A DNA stretch of 64,000 nt. It comes from Stenopsyche tienmushanensis. Its lineage: Eukaryota; Arthropoda; Insecta; Trichoptera; Stenopsychidae. Shown here piece after piece: positions 24,488 to 37,500 of the stretch. Each line of letters starts with the position of its first letter. The stretch's first letter is position 1. Under the pieces are notes generated by a model, which saw only the letters and a program-made list of their open reading frames with translations, ran no database searches and was not told where the DNA came from. The stretch is taken from assembly GCA_008973525.1 (NCBI GenBank), contig WACJ01000010.1, forward strand, positions 992,001 to 1,056,000, in the 5' to 3' direction. The position numbers and the translations under genes are program-made.

Positions 24488-26247
24488 TATCTTCTTTGAA
24501 CGTACGGATAAAGTTAAGACATACACATTGAATACGTAACAAAAATATACGGTAATAAAATAAAATCATCCGCAGCAAAATTATAATATGCAATAGATTT
24601 TTTAAATTCATGTTTCAATCGTAGTGCATTTTAGGAAAATAATCTGTATTAACTTTAAGAAATATTTACGTTACTACTTTGATATGTAAAAAAGTAAAGT
24701 CTACTAATAAAAAAGAAAAAAAAAACACTTGGACAAACATCAATATGACAACTATCAGCCTCGTTTGGTTTCAGCCATTAGGAATGTTAATTAACAACTC
24801 AGCATTTAATTATTGTTACCTTCATATATGCCGACTCGTGAGCACATACAAAATATATTTCTAAGTAATTTATGCCAGGATTTTGACATTTAGGCATTTT
24901 CCAGAAGCTAGCACAAATGTTTTCCTTACCATTAATAAGTATTCGATATACATTTTTTTAAATTAACATGTAAATACATACTCTTATCGAACAGAACTCC
25001 ACAATTTGGTTTAGATTTTTGGACCGAGACGCTTTAATAAACGTTACAAACAATACTGGTTTGGATTTAATTTTTAATTGGTTCAAATGTAAACTCTATT
25101 AAGGACTAAGAGACGAAATATCTACTTTTAACGATTAATTTTTAGTTATTGAATACTGACAAGGCATTTATAATATACACGCAGGTACAGGTGGCAAATG
25201 GTAACATATCTTTATTCTTTCTATACTTAATTTTACCTTTAATCAGTTATCTATTTGTCTAATAAGAGTACATAATGATCAAAAGCTTAAGATTATTAAT
25301 AGAATTGATACAAGCATATTGTAATGGTAAAAATAAACAATTGTGCTAACTTTCAATACATATATTAAGATGTAAAGATTGTGCTAGGTCTTATACTATC
25401 TGCTTGTCTACAAGTCATTATATCACAGATGGTTACTTGCTTGATGTTCAACTTAATGACCTTCAAGCAGACAAAAGGTACTCAATGTCGGCTTTGATCC
25501 AGAATCTCCCGCTAAGTTTATCAGGAATTCAAAATTGATGTTCCGGTGGTTTATATATACAATGATATAAAATGGATCAACTAAACGTATTCATTATTCG
25601 AAGCAAATTTTGCATTTGTAACTTAATGCGTTAATAATTAAATACACAGATTTTACAATCACGCTATATAAACCACTTTTGCTCTTAATGAATTCCGAAA
25701 CACTCATGTGGAAAATCTGCATTTGGAGCTATCACAATATTCATACTGCAAATAATGCAGTACATTTATAACTTAGTCGAGAGATCTTGTTAGTGATTCT
25801 CTCATCATTCAATCCCATTCATGTTCCATAAGAAAAAATAGTTTGGACTCATCAATGTTTGATGTAACATAATAAAAATATACCAAAGATTAAATTAATG
25901 ACACACACCCATATTACATTTATATATAATTTCAAATGATACCTGCATATATTGTAACGAAAGCAATGATTATTTAAATTACACTAAAATGTTGATAAAT
26001 GACTTAATACTAATAAAAAATTGGAATATATTAAGTAAAACTAGCAATGATTAAAATTCAGATTGTGATATAAAAGTAATTTTTGCTATTATATCAAAAA
26101 CAAATAAATAAGAACTCAGTAATATAAACCATTAAAAAAAACTATATGAATTAAGTTAAAGTTCTATATATCATTTTAGATTTTTTAGATTTTTTAAAGC
26201 GCTTTAAAATGTAATAACTAATCTCAATCTAGTATGGTTAACGTATA

Positions 26248-27220
26248 CAAGGGTAGTCCAGAAGTGCTTGATCGTTGACATGCTCAAAAAGAACTTCAAA
26301 GTACCAGAATATGCAGATGAGCTTGTCAGCGATTACTTCAAGGATCGGTGTATCCATCACAACGAAATGGACATCACAAAGAAGTTGGAAACGGGCGATC
26401 CACAGGGGTCCGTACTGCTGACAACAAAAATGCCTAACGGAGGAGACCTCATTGCCTTTGCATATGATGTCGCGCTGCTGATGGGAAATATAGGCGAAGG
26501 GGAACGAAACCCTCGCCATAATCAACGCATGAATGCGAGGAAATCGCCTGCAGCTAGCGGCAGAGAAAACAGAGGCAATGGTCTGCAGCAGGCAGAGAAG
26601 ACCGAGGGTAAATCAATTTGTTGACCTTCAGCAAACACGTAGAAGCAAGCCAACGAGCTCAAGCGGCTCATGCCCAATATTATCGGGCTGAAACCGTACA
26701 GAAGAAGAATCATAAATGAGGTAATAAACTCAATCCTTCTATACGGAGCCCCGATATGATATGAGTCGCTCAGATACGAGAGCAATAGGAAGAACTGACC
26801 AGGGTCCAACGGCAGTACTTTGAGTCACCGCAGAGTACATAACAGTATCTAAAGACATGGTGCTCATGATCGCTGGATTTTCAGGCAAAGAAGAGGACCT
26901 TGAACTTTTAAGATCCCAAAAATTGTACAGAACACGACCAGAAACTGAGGGATGTACTTGAAGCGGATTGGCATCCATAAAATTCACAAAATGGCATTGG
27001 ATGACCGTCAATAGAAAGTGTGCATACTAGCAGATATAGTAGGCATTTCAAAAAGTGCTGTATAACGCATATTGACTGAACATTTGGACATGAGAAAGCT
27101 GTACGTAAGATGGATGCCACATTTGCTCAAAATGAAATGTTTTAATTGAGTGTTTGGTGATAATAATAGTAATTTTTTTGCTTCTCTTTGTGAGATCAGG
27201 TACTTCTGGGACTATCCTCA
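26248..27220. mobile_element. Mariner element ends enclosing an R1-type reverse transcriptase fragment
   Basis: The outer ends are inverted repeats: left GGGTAGTCC-AGAAGTGCTTG, and read inward from the right GGATAGTCCCAGAAGTACCTG. TA lies outside both (26246-26247, 27221-27222). Near the right end, plus-strand text LADIVGISKSAV and then LTEHLDMRKLYVRWMPHLL is the N-terminal helix-turn-helix region of a mariner transposase with one stop. The rest of the transposase is absent. The interval from about 26274 to 27000 is instead an R1-like polymerase fragment listed separately. Confidence 0.6.
26274..27000 (+). pseudogene. R1-clade-like non-LTR reverse transcriptase fragment inside the mariner
   Basis: The frame reads VPEYADELVSDYFKDRCI, then GDPQGSVL (the GxPQGS polymerase motif) and LIAFAYDVALL, where the catalytic motif FADD has become FAYD. 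A later region reads ASQRAQAAHAQYYRAE in another frame. The left edge lies immediately after the mariner terminal repeat. Catalytic change, frame breaks and missing endonuclease show that it is dead. Confidence 0.65.
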
Positions 27221-28415
27221 TATCTAATGTGCAATTCCTGCAAATCGATCTAAGAAAATATCATGAAAAAAACATTATGCACAATAATGATAGTGAATCG
27301 GAACACAAAACATTGTGTTTTAGTTTTTAAATCATAGATAGAGTTCATAAAACTATAACAAATTTAATTAATTTATCATTCAAGTATTGAAACATCTACT
27401 AAGCAAATATTTTTAACAAAAAAATGCGCATCGAATTAATTATCAACCGTATTAAAATGCATTTCAAAAACATCATAATCATTTTAAATATACTATGAAA
27501 ATTCACCACATCTGAAATTTAATCATAGCGTCAGTATTATAAACATTATAAAAAAAATAAAACGTCTAAGAAGCACACCAAGGGTTAATATCTAAACAGT
27601 TATATTCATTTTTTTTTTTACTACAATCGTGTTAATTTGTGCTATGCGAGCGCAAAGATTTTATCGGATCTAGAATGTTATCGTACGTTGCATACAGTAC
27701 AATACGTCAAAGATAATTGATTCTTATGTAGATTTTAATTTTACTGGACCCTTGAAATGCGCTGCTTGATAATCAAGTCTTAAATAATTACTTCCCGATA
27801 AGATTAAACAAGAAATGTGGTTTAAAATCTACAAATATTTAATCATCTTACGCGCGCATATGAGCGGGCAAACTATGCATAGGGGATAATTATAAATTTT
27901 AAGCCACATATAATATAAATATATATATATATGAATATACAGATCAGTATGTGAATAACAATTCTTAAACTTGCAAGCACTGCATAAAATATATGAATAT
28001 TTGAAACCGCTCCATATAATTGGTTTTCAAATACGCGCATAAATGTATATAATGACTGTATATATTTGCGTTTCGCAAGTTTACATTGTGAATTTTCGAT
28101 ATAAGTATATTTACGTCGATGAAATTCAGACTGTCAAAGATCTTTTTTATTCGAATATTTTATTACATCTCCTTCGAATCTATCTAGCTATTGTTTGTAT
28201 AAAAATAAATGTTTATGTTGAATATACAAAATGCGCCTCGATAAATTTATTAAAAAAATCCGTATATTTGCGGAATATTGAAATTGGTAATTCAGCATTA
28301 GTGTATTATAAAAATGTTTTTATTTTAAATGTCGACTTCTGCTTTTAAATTAACTTGCATTTAAATTCCCCCCCATGAGACATTTAAATTTTCATTTGTA
28401 AAACACGAATATTAA

Positions 28416-29305
28416 CACTTTACCGACCGCAGACGGCACCGTGGCGTCCTCAGATACGTTTGACTGAATGTTTCATATCGTCAATAAACCGAGACATTTC
28501 ATTTATGGTTCGAAATTTCAAAAGACGATGACAAAATATGTTCACCTTTTTTATTTTTGAAAGATGAATCTTCGTTATTTTTTCGAAAAAATCAAAACTA
28601 TTTTTTTAACATTTGCTTTTGTAAAATGAGCTACATTCATCTATTTGTTTAGCGATACTTATTAATCGTAAGATAAAATAAAGTTAAGCATTGTCATTGG
28701 TGCCCTTTTGTCCATAAGATGGCCGGACCTATAATGATTTTGCGATGGGATCTTTTTAAATAGTAGCTATGTATAAATCTTACCGAATATTAAAAAAATA
28801 TTTTACAGAATTTTAAATTTTAAAAAAAGTTCGGAATCTTTGCATTTCGAGAAAAAATTAAAAAAAAAAATATTTATGTACATGGAGCCAATAAAATAGG
28901 TTTGACTAGACCAAGATATTTTTTTCATAGGATTTATATAGGATATCACGTTTTTCTTCGTATTCCGTAAACAAATTTTAATCCTTTTGCTACATAAAAT
29001 AATTTATGATATTTCTTACACTGATCTGCGTTAGAAATCCTCTTTGCATCATATGTTTATAAAAACCAGATTAGTATATTTCATTGACGGGAGGAAATTA
29101 AACCTTTCATGGACAAAAGGGTTAAAAATATTATAATAACTCTATAAAACTATTTGTACATATTTCTTGATTAAATTAATTTAAAAAAAAATATGTTTCT
29201 TTTCATAAACACTAAAATATATTCGTAGTGAATAATTTCTGAAATATTCATAAAAATTTAATGAAATTAAATGATTTTGCACAAAAGCTGTCGGTCGGTA
29301 AAGTG
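28416..29305. mobile_element. TTAA-type non-autonomous element, family 2, with an inner inverted-repeat pair
   Basis: The left end CACTTTACCGACCGCAGACG follows TTAA (28412-28415). The right end read inward is CACTTTACCGACCGACAG and is followed by TTAT, a degraded TTAA. Length is 890 bp with no protein recognised. Inside, CCCTTTTGTCCAT at 28703-28715 and its inverted match ending 29121 (followed by TTAA) suggest a second element nested within the first. Confidence 0.6.
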
Positions 29306-31751
29306 TTATAAATTATAAATTGACAAAAAGTTTAAAAATTACTTATCTATGTATTAATATTTTGAAAATAAAATGTCAATTTTGGAACTTTTCACATAAA
29401 CACTTAAATATTTAAAATATCATTGTATTTTCAAAATTATACGATATTGATTTAATTAATTGCTGATATTAACTCTTCGTATTTCATATTCATAACGAAT
29501 CTTTTAATGTTTTTTTTTATCAATACCAAATGTTTGAAGTGCACGACGAAAATTGTTTTTAAAATGTGCTATATTTTATTACATTTCATTTCAATTTTAA
29601 CGATTTTAAAATATTTTATAATACAAGATATTTTGCAAAATTATGCAACAATATCATCATAAGATTTTATAATATTTAATCAATTTTAGTTTTTTGATTT
29701 TTATTAATAAACACGCTTGAATTAAATTCGAAATAAAGTAACTATGTTGGATTCTAAAATTTGATTAGCAATAAAATACCGAATGTGGAGAAATTTTGTT
29801 GTGATAAAAAACTACATCAACACAACATATAATCTTTGATTTTAATAAATTTATATAGATTTGTATTTATTTTATGGTTTAATTGACCATTAAAGCGAAA
29901 AATTGGACTCCTACTGATATTTCCAAAAAAAAAAGTTTTTACTGCAAAAATATGTGCATTTTATGTGAATATGAAGAAAAAATATCAGCATATCGATATT
30001 GAAATTTAAATAGTAAGATTTTCAAGATTACGATCAACGACTATATCTACTGTAGAAAAAATGTAAATCATAAAAAGACATTTTGAATCATTAATTTAGC
30101 GTATATATATGGAAACTCCGTTAAAGTAATATATTGTTTCCAAATACGCTTTTCAAAAAATAAAATGACATAAAATAAAACATAATATTAGACCAAGAAG
30201 AAGTATTCATAGTTTCTACAAATTTTTTGAAAATCATCATTAAATGAAATAAAGGTGAATCTATAAAATTGTATTTATATACGTTTCTACTTATATATTA
30301 TATTGACGAGAAACTGAGAAAATTGATTACCTTACGATATATAGTAGTAGTAGTAAAGCTGTGTTTGATTAAAAAATATTTTTACACATTGCTTTCCAAA
30401 TGTATTCATCTTCATTTCATTTTTTACATGTATTTGAATAGAAATAGTTCATAAAATTAGTGTCCCTGCGATCTATAGGCGTTTTGACCTTCAGGCACTA
30501 AATATTCAGGCGTAATATTCAATTAACCAAATGTTAAATAGTAAGTACGATCAATTAAAAGTTACGGATAGTATTCTATGTGTGTACTTTTAAAGTTAAT
30601 TTAAAAAAATCCTAAGCCTAAATAATTGTTTAAATTACAACACAACTTTTGTTTCATGTTATTATTAAGACGTTTTATGAAAATACATAGCTCTGCTTAT
30701 CACGATTTAGTTCCATTGCATTGAAATAATACAACAATAATTATTTCATAATTGAAATTTGCATTTATTTAATAGATTTATAATATGAAAATGCATTGAT
30801 GGCTTTGGAAATGAGGCAAAGATTTTTTAAACGTTCATATTGAAATAGTCGATAAATTGCGAGGAGTAATTTTTTAACTCAAGTCAAAAACTACCACTAG
30901 ATATGATAACGATTCACTATGGATCATCTATTTTTTTCCAGATACTTTGAGAAGTAAATCTTACGCCTAATATAAGTGTCTACTATTAAACTTAGTACAC
31001 AGAATGTGCCGATGATATTCAAACGTGCTTTTAGCAATTTTTTTAAAAAATAAATTCACTTGATGCAAATCAACGTTTCCAAAATATTCGTTAATGCAAT
31101 ATAAAAAAAAATTAACTTTTATATAAATTCAGTCAGTTTTATGTAAATTCGAATAATCCCGTTAAAAAACACCGAGATTTTACCCAATTTGATGCTGCAG
31201 ATAGCAAAATAACTATTTTTTAAATCACTATACTTATGTATTTTTAACATTGTGATAAATAAATATTTTAATTAGTATAGGCTTCAGATGAAATACCAAC
31301 CGATTGAATGCCCAAATGTAACAATTGAGTATTAATACCTTTTCGTATATTATATATATGTGTTGAGCATCAAATTATCAATATATATATTTTTGATTTT
31401 CGTTATTAAATACGCTAACTAATCAAATGAGATGATTTCAACTTTTCCAAGATGATGCTAAATACTCCTAAATACATTTTTAAATCAAATACAATTTAAG
31501 TTTTGTTAACAACGGAATTCAAATTCTATTTGAAAGAGCAAATTAATTGAATAACAAATTGATGAGGAACTTCTAAATACAACAAGATCTGGCATCGATT
31601 ACGTTAATTAGCCTAAAAATTCCTGTATAATTGTCGAATGAGATTTCGAAACTGTTGAGGATGTTTATCTTTTTGGCATTCCACTCGTGTTAATTATTTT
31701 TTTGAAGAAAGTATGAAGTGTGTACAATATTTAAGTAAAAAAAATATTTAA

Positions 31752-32220
31752 GGGACGTTTCTACCTTGTTGGTTTTTGTATTGTCTGTATTTATTGGAAA
31801 AACTTAATTGCCTAGTAAAAGATCTATTACAAAACTTCGGTTCAACTTTAAACGTGCTTTTATCGAAGCTACATTTTTCAAGCTCATGGAAGTGCTCCCA
31901 CACGCCCCGGATGAGAATTTTTTATGAAATTTGGAAGGCGCGTGTACAATAAACGTCTTCATCGTATAGACTACAATTATCTAAAAATATTCAAAAGTGT
32001 TTATTTAATAAACAAAAAACTACAAAAAAAGTTGGGAAAACACACATTTTTTTGGATTGCTCACTACTTTTTTTATTTTTTAATATTCCTTCCTAATCAT
32101 AGTCTAAGCTATGCATGATATTATAAAAAGTAAATATGTGTTTAATTTTTTTGCTGTAAATCACTTGTCCAGGACTTAAATAAAAATATTTTTTTATGTC
32201 CAACAAGGTATAAACGTCCC
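31752..32220. mobile_element. TTAA-flanked MITE, family 1, 469-bp copy
   Basis: TTAA lies at 31748-31751 and 32221-32224. The inverted ends GGGACGTTTCTACCTTGTTG and GGGACGTTTATACCTTGTTG differ at one position, so this copy is better preserved than the 200-bp relative at 23902-24101. A 64-residue frame at 31924-32118 inside it has no recognisable similarity. Confidence 0.75.
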
Positions 32221-34591
32221 TTAAATGTATCGAAGATTGAAATATTTTATAATTTTGCAAACTATGAAAAATAATAACTGAATGTTTCAGTTGTTTGTGT
32301 TTTTTTCTTGGAAGAGTTATTATTACAAAAATACGTATTTATTTAACAGATGCGAAATTCACTAGCCAAAAAGGAAAAAAATACAGGCTAAACAAACGTC
32401 ATCCTCAAATAGATATTTTTCTCAGAGTTGAAGTACTTTATGTTATTATTCAAGAATAGTTTATTCATCAGTGAGTTTGCTTAAAAACATCTGATTCACA
32501 TATTAACTTTTGAAATATAAATACAGGATCTATGTGTAATTAATACACATAACGTGCAATTAACAGCTGTGTGTTATTTATACATATAAAAAATGTAATC
32601 TGAAAAATACATTTAATTTAAAAAAAAATAATTAAAACAACTCTGAAACTTATTAATCAAAATAATTTCATAGCATACTCGGGGGAGGGAGAATAGTAAA
32701 AAATATATATATACTCCCCATAAGTATTTTCACCAATTTTTGTAACACACACAATCCGAGAGTGAGTTAATTTCTTTTCAATTTCAATTATGATTGAATA
32801 TTCGATTACTTTTGAACTCCATTCCTATTAATAATCATCGACTACATAGTCACTAACCTCGTAGATATGTTGTATTAATATCTCCATATCAATTTCCATT
32901 AACAAATTACAAGACAACTTTTAGTTACCATACCAAAACAAAACAATGCGTACGAGGCGATGCCTGAAAAGAAGTCTTTAAACATCTATGGATATATTTA
33001 AAAAAATATAATTAAAGCAATGACTACTCACAAACTCTGCAAAACAATTGATTTCTACTTTCATATTCAAAATGAATTGGTAATAAAAAAAATAATATTT
33101 ATAAGCCGTCAGGCTTAGCCTACACCATTTGATAAATTATCCGTATGTGTAAATAATTTAATATTATGTGTAGATTTAAGCAATATTTGCTTTATCAGCT
33201 CATGAATATTTTTTTCCATTGAGCTCTCACCTTGTTAATTTTTTGAGGAAGTATTCCTCATGAATATTGAAAACAAATTTTAGAGATCAAATATTCACAT
33301 TGGTATTAAAATAACCAAATTTTGAAAAACTCCATTGAATTAAAATACATATATTTATACTGGAGTTTTTATTATAATTTTTTTGAGATTATAAGATTGG
33401 GTAGGAATTTTTAGATTTATATTTGGGTCTTTTAAATGTATATAAGTAATTTTTGATTGTTAGAATACGAACCCATTTCTCTTGAAGAAACAATTTACCT
33501 TTCTTTTCTTATTCATGTGTATGTAGACAAGTTTAAGGGAGTAAAATGGCTCTTTTAGAATATTTTAACCCGCATAAATTTTCAATTTCACAACAGATTA
33601 GATATGAAATGCAAATAAAAGTATAATTTCTGTTATGTTAGGGTGAAAATTTAATATCACAGACGCATTTGTAAAATCTCATTTTCTAATTATTTAAACA
33701 ATATTTTTTTAACCATTTGCATGTGTCACAGAGGCACAACTAATGTTTAAAATAATTAGAAAATCTACAAGTAATAAGTAAACTGAATTAAAAACCAATA
33801 TTCATATTGATTTTTTACGTCATCTATAAATAAACAATGAATTTATAAACCATTTTAATAAACGGGGAAATATTAATTCAAGTCAAAATATACTGCAGAA
33901 ATTTATAATGCCAATAAAATAAATCTAGTATTGTAGAAAGATTACTGAAAAAACATTTAATAGATTTATGATAGTTCTAGATGAAAACTTTAAATAAACG
34001 ACATAAAACTAGATTTAAATCTGTAAAAAAATCATTCGACCAAATATTTTATATTAACAGCCTACCACGATCAATGTATTCCATACACCACTCTGCTCTT
34101 CCGCTAGGAATTCACAACAAATTACTTCAACTCCAATTCTATAGGAATGCCTAAATAGAGTTCTCGCGTACAACGTTTAAGTACAGTATTTGGGGACAGC
34201 ATTAAAATAAATTGTAAATAATCCTGAAGGAAGAAATCGTAGAATGTTTCAAGTATGACGTTCTACTACCGAGATTACAATTTGAATAAAGAAATATGCG
34301 CTCGTATCCATATTAAAATGCATGATCATACGTGGCAAAAATTTAACTACAAATCTTCAATATAACAAAGAGATTATATTATTTTAAATTGCTATTTTTG
34401 AAATTATTTTGTAGCAACTTCTTGTTATTAAAAAAGTGAGCAATGCATTTTCCGTAATTTTTCAATAACTACAACATTAGTTGAATTGATAATTATGAAA
34501 TTTATGTTTTATATATTGAAATAACTAAAATAAAAAATTTGTATAGTTTTGTTGCGACAAACAAAACATACCCATGCACGTGATTAGATAT

Positions 34592-37500
34592 TTAATCCAA
34601 CTCACTTCGTATTTCGGTAACTTCGTTAATTTCAGGCAAGTCGTGTTGAATAATATCAATTATATAATCTTGAACTTGACTAGCACCATCATAAGGGTCG
34701 ACCTTAAGGGAGGGATGTAAGTCAACCCATTTCGGAATCCTCCAAGGAAATCTCAAAGCGTTTTTCATTTTCTATAACATACGAATCATAATATTAATTT
34801 ACATATATATTTAAATTAGTTATTGCCAAGATGTCTTGATAATTTTTATATAAATACCTTTGCAAATTCATCAGTTATAGTTGGTCCATCAGACATTATA
34901 TCTTTATACGTTAATCGGGTTGGCGCAAATGGTTGCCTCGGACGGTTTATAGGTGAATCTGGTAATAATGCAGAAACCTCTAGAGATTGTAAACTATTTC
35001 CTCTCAAAACAGCCATTCCTAAAAGATCGTGGGCCGAATGCCAATACCCTGAAATAATAGATATAATTATATTAAGACATTTTCAACAAAAATGAATAAA
35101 CCTTTATCCGTTAAAATCGTACCATGTAAAGTAATCTTTTCTAAAAGTGAGCATTGCCAACACATCATGACGAGGGGATTTGGTGTATGCTGTCTAGTTG
35201 CACGTCTAGCACTGCGTCTTCGTCCTTCTGCTACACCAAGACCCTGTTAACACATTAAAATATTAATACGTAGATCTTGGTGAAAGATGGGTACGTATTG
35301 ATACTTTTATTTAAGGATGATACCCAAACAAATATGTAAAATATTAGATTGAGTCATAAATAATTGCCAGCGAAAAGAAACCGTTATAATTATTCGGTTT
35401 TACTCTTGATAAATCATTCGTATTGGTGAGTATAGGGTATCATTAGATAGGTATGAGTCTTATCGGTCTTTCGGCGACAGTTAACCGTATCACATCTTAT
35501 GTTAAAGTATTTTATTTACCCATAAAATGGAAAATCAAAAAGTACATTTTTGTCATATAATGCTTTGGGAGTTTAAACAAGGTAAAATTTAAAAAATATG
35601 CGATATATACAGTGAAGGGGCAGTAAGTGAACCGACAGTAAGGAATTGGTTTTTAAAATTACGCTGGAAAAATACCCGGACATTTTAAAGGTATTATTGG
35701 AGCAAAATTCACGTCAATCAACAAAGGAATTGTCCAGGAAGCTAAATCTTCGCAATAAACCATTTACCAACCAACCTAAAAAAAATTGGGGAAGGTTATC
35801 AAATTGGGCGTGTCGTGTATGGTGAGATTGTCAAGACAATTGAAATGAAACAATTGCTGCCGATAAATACACTCAACAGCTACATGTTCAAGTCAAGCGT
35901 TTCGAGTGACCTTTGGACCCAGGTTCCGCAATCCAGATAACACAGCATCCACCGCATCTCCGAATAAAACGCAGGGGTGCAATATAGTCAGTGGCCCTCT
36001 TACGTTACAGATGATATTTGCGAAAACTTGTGAATATACTCGGACTTTATGTTTAGAAAATACATGTATAAATATTTATTTTAAAAGTTTTATGTGTGTA
36101 TAGAAAAATATAAATATTTCTCGATTTATACTGACTAGTTAATAAAATATATTTAACACATTACATATGGGCGAACTTCACGCTCATTTGCTCCCTGATG
36201 GGAAACATTTTTTCAATGACGCATACAAAAAGGGTCGGGGGTCGTTTCCAAGACAACATTCTTGGCATAATTTTTTACTTTGTAAATACAATTGATGATT
36301 CACATTTAATCATTAACCTTTTAACTGCCACTGACTCATCAGCGCGTACAAATGCGACGCACCGGTGAGTCGTTCGCATTTAACAGGTTAAGGTTATCAG
36401 CCGACATAGAACATATTACCTTGCTTCCCGTACCTAATGTGCCAACATCCAAAGTATGAATTATACAAAAAAAATACATTTTTTAATCATAAATATACAT
36501 ATTAAATTAAAGATATAGACTTACATTTTTAAGATTATTGGTAACAACTGAATCTACCCAAACAAATTCTTTTAGGGTGTCATTATAATAGACCAATTTT
36601 CTCAAAATATCCATATTCATCTGAAATAATAAATTATTATTCAAAAATAATAGGGGATTTATTATACAGACTATTAAGATATGAATAATACCGTTTTACA
36701 AAATAGTACTCTCAAAGCTTCCAACGGCACAGCTTCGCATAGAACATGTTGATTAATATCATTCAAACATTCAGATGGTAGGCAAATCTATAAAATAAAA
36801 TTGCAATACACAGACATAATAAAAGAAAGCAAGAAAATATCATTCAATTCGATTTGATTATAACTTACGCAATTTATAACTACAGTAAATGATGTATATT
36901 CTCCCAATCTCAGTCTAATCCAACTACTTGTCATGTCTTGAAAGCCTTGCGTAGGAACACTTGTGATATTGAGTATGAGTTTTTTAAGTAATGGCATTCT
37001 ATTGTGTATTCCAACCAAAAGTTCATCCGATAAATAGCCATAATCCAATGATAAATACTATTAAACATAAAAATATATTACGTTACATATGAAAAAATAT
37101 TACGAATACACATAAACGTTATTATTTCAAAATTACCTGTAATGATACAAAACCGTTAAATAAATTTGGATTGATTGGGTAAGGAATCGAAGATGTGGAA
37201 CACAATTTAGCCAATCCCAAGATTTTATAACATTCCGGGTATCTCTGAAAGATATATTAAAAATCAATATCGAATAACTTTCAGCAATTACAAAATATGT
37301 ACATAAAGAGCTTTTTAATATATTAGAATACATACAATTGCTTGTAATAAAGCAGGGGCATGAACGGCAAGTTCGCTGCATCCATTTATATTTATTCCTT
37401 GAAGGCTAGGTAATTCACAAAGTTGCAGTAAAGGTGTTAGCAACAGCCTATAAATTACATATTTAAGCGTTAAAAAAATATTTTCATAGATAAAAGTACA

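Larger units (their letters stand above)
20848..34591. other. Gene-poor, transposon-rich region between heme oxygenase and the F-box gene
   Basis: No host coding region could be supported in 13.7 kb. Recognised pieces are mariner fragments (21465-22150), a TTAA-flanked MITE (23902-24101), a 17-bp tandem duplication (24450-24487), a mariner with an R1 core (26248-27220), a TTAA-type element (28416-29305) and a second copy of the first MITE family (31752-32220). Everything else is very AT-rich, with frames such as 22690-22971 and 28043-28348 that lack any protein-like signal. Confidence 0.6.

Noticed and set aside
28043..28348. 101-residue plus-strand open frame
   Set aside because: Composition is dominated by Ile, Tyr, Val and Lys as expected from AT-rich DNA; no motif, no splice context, no similarity.
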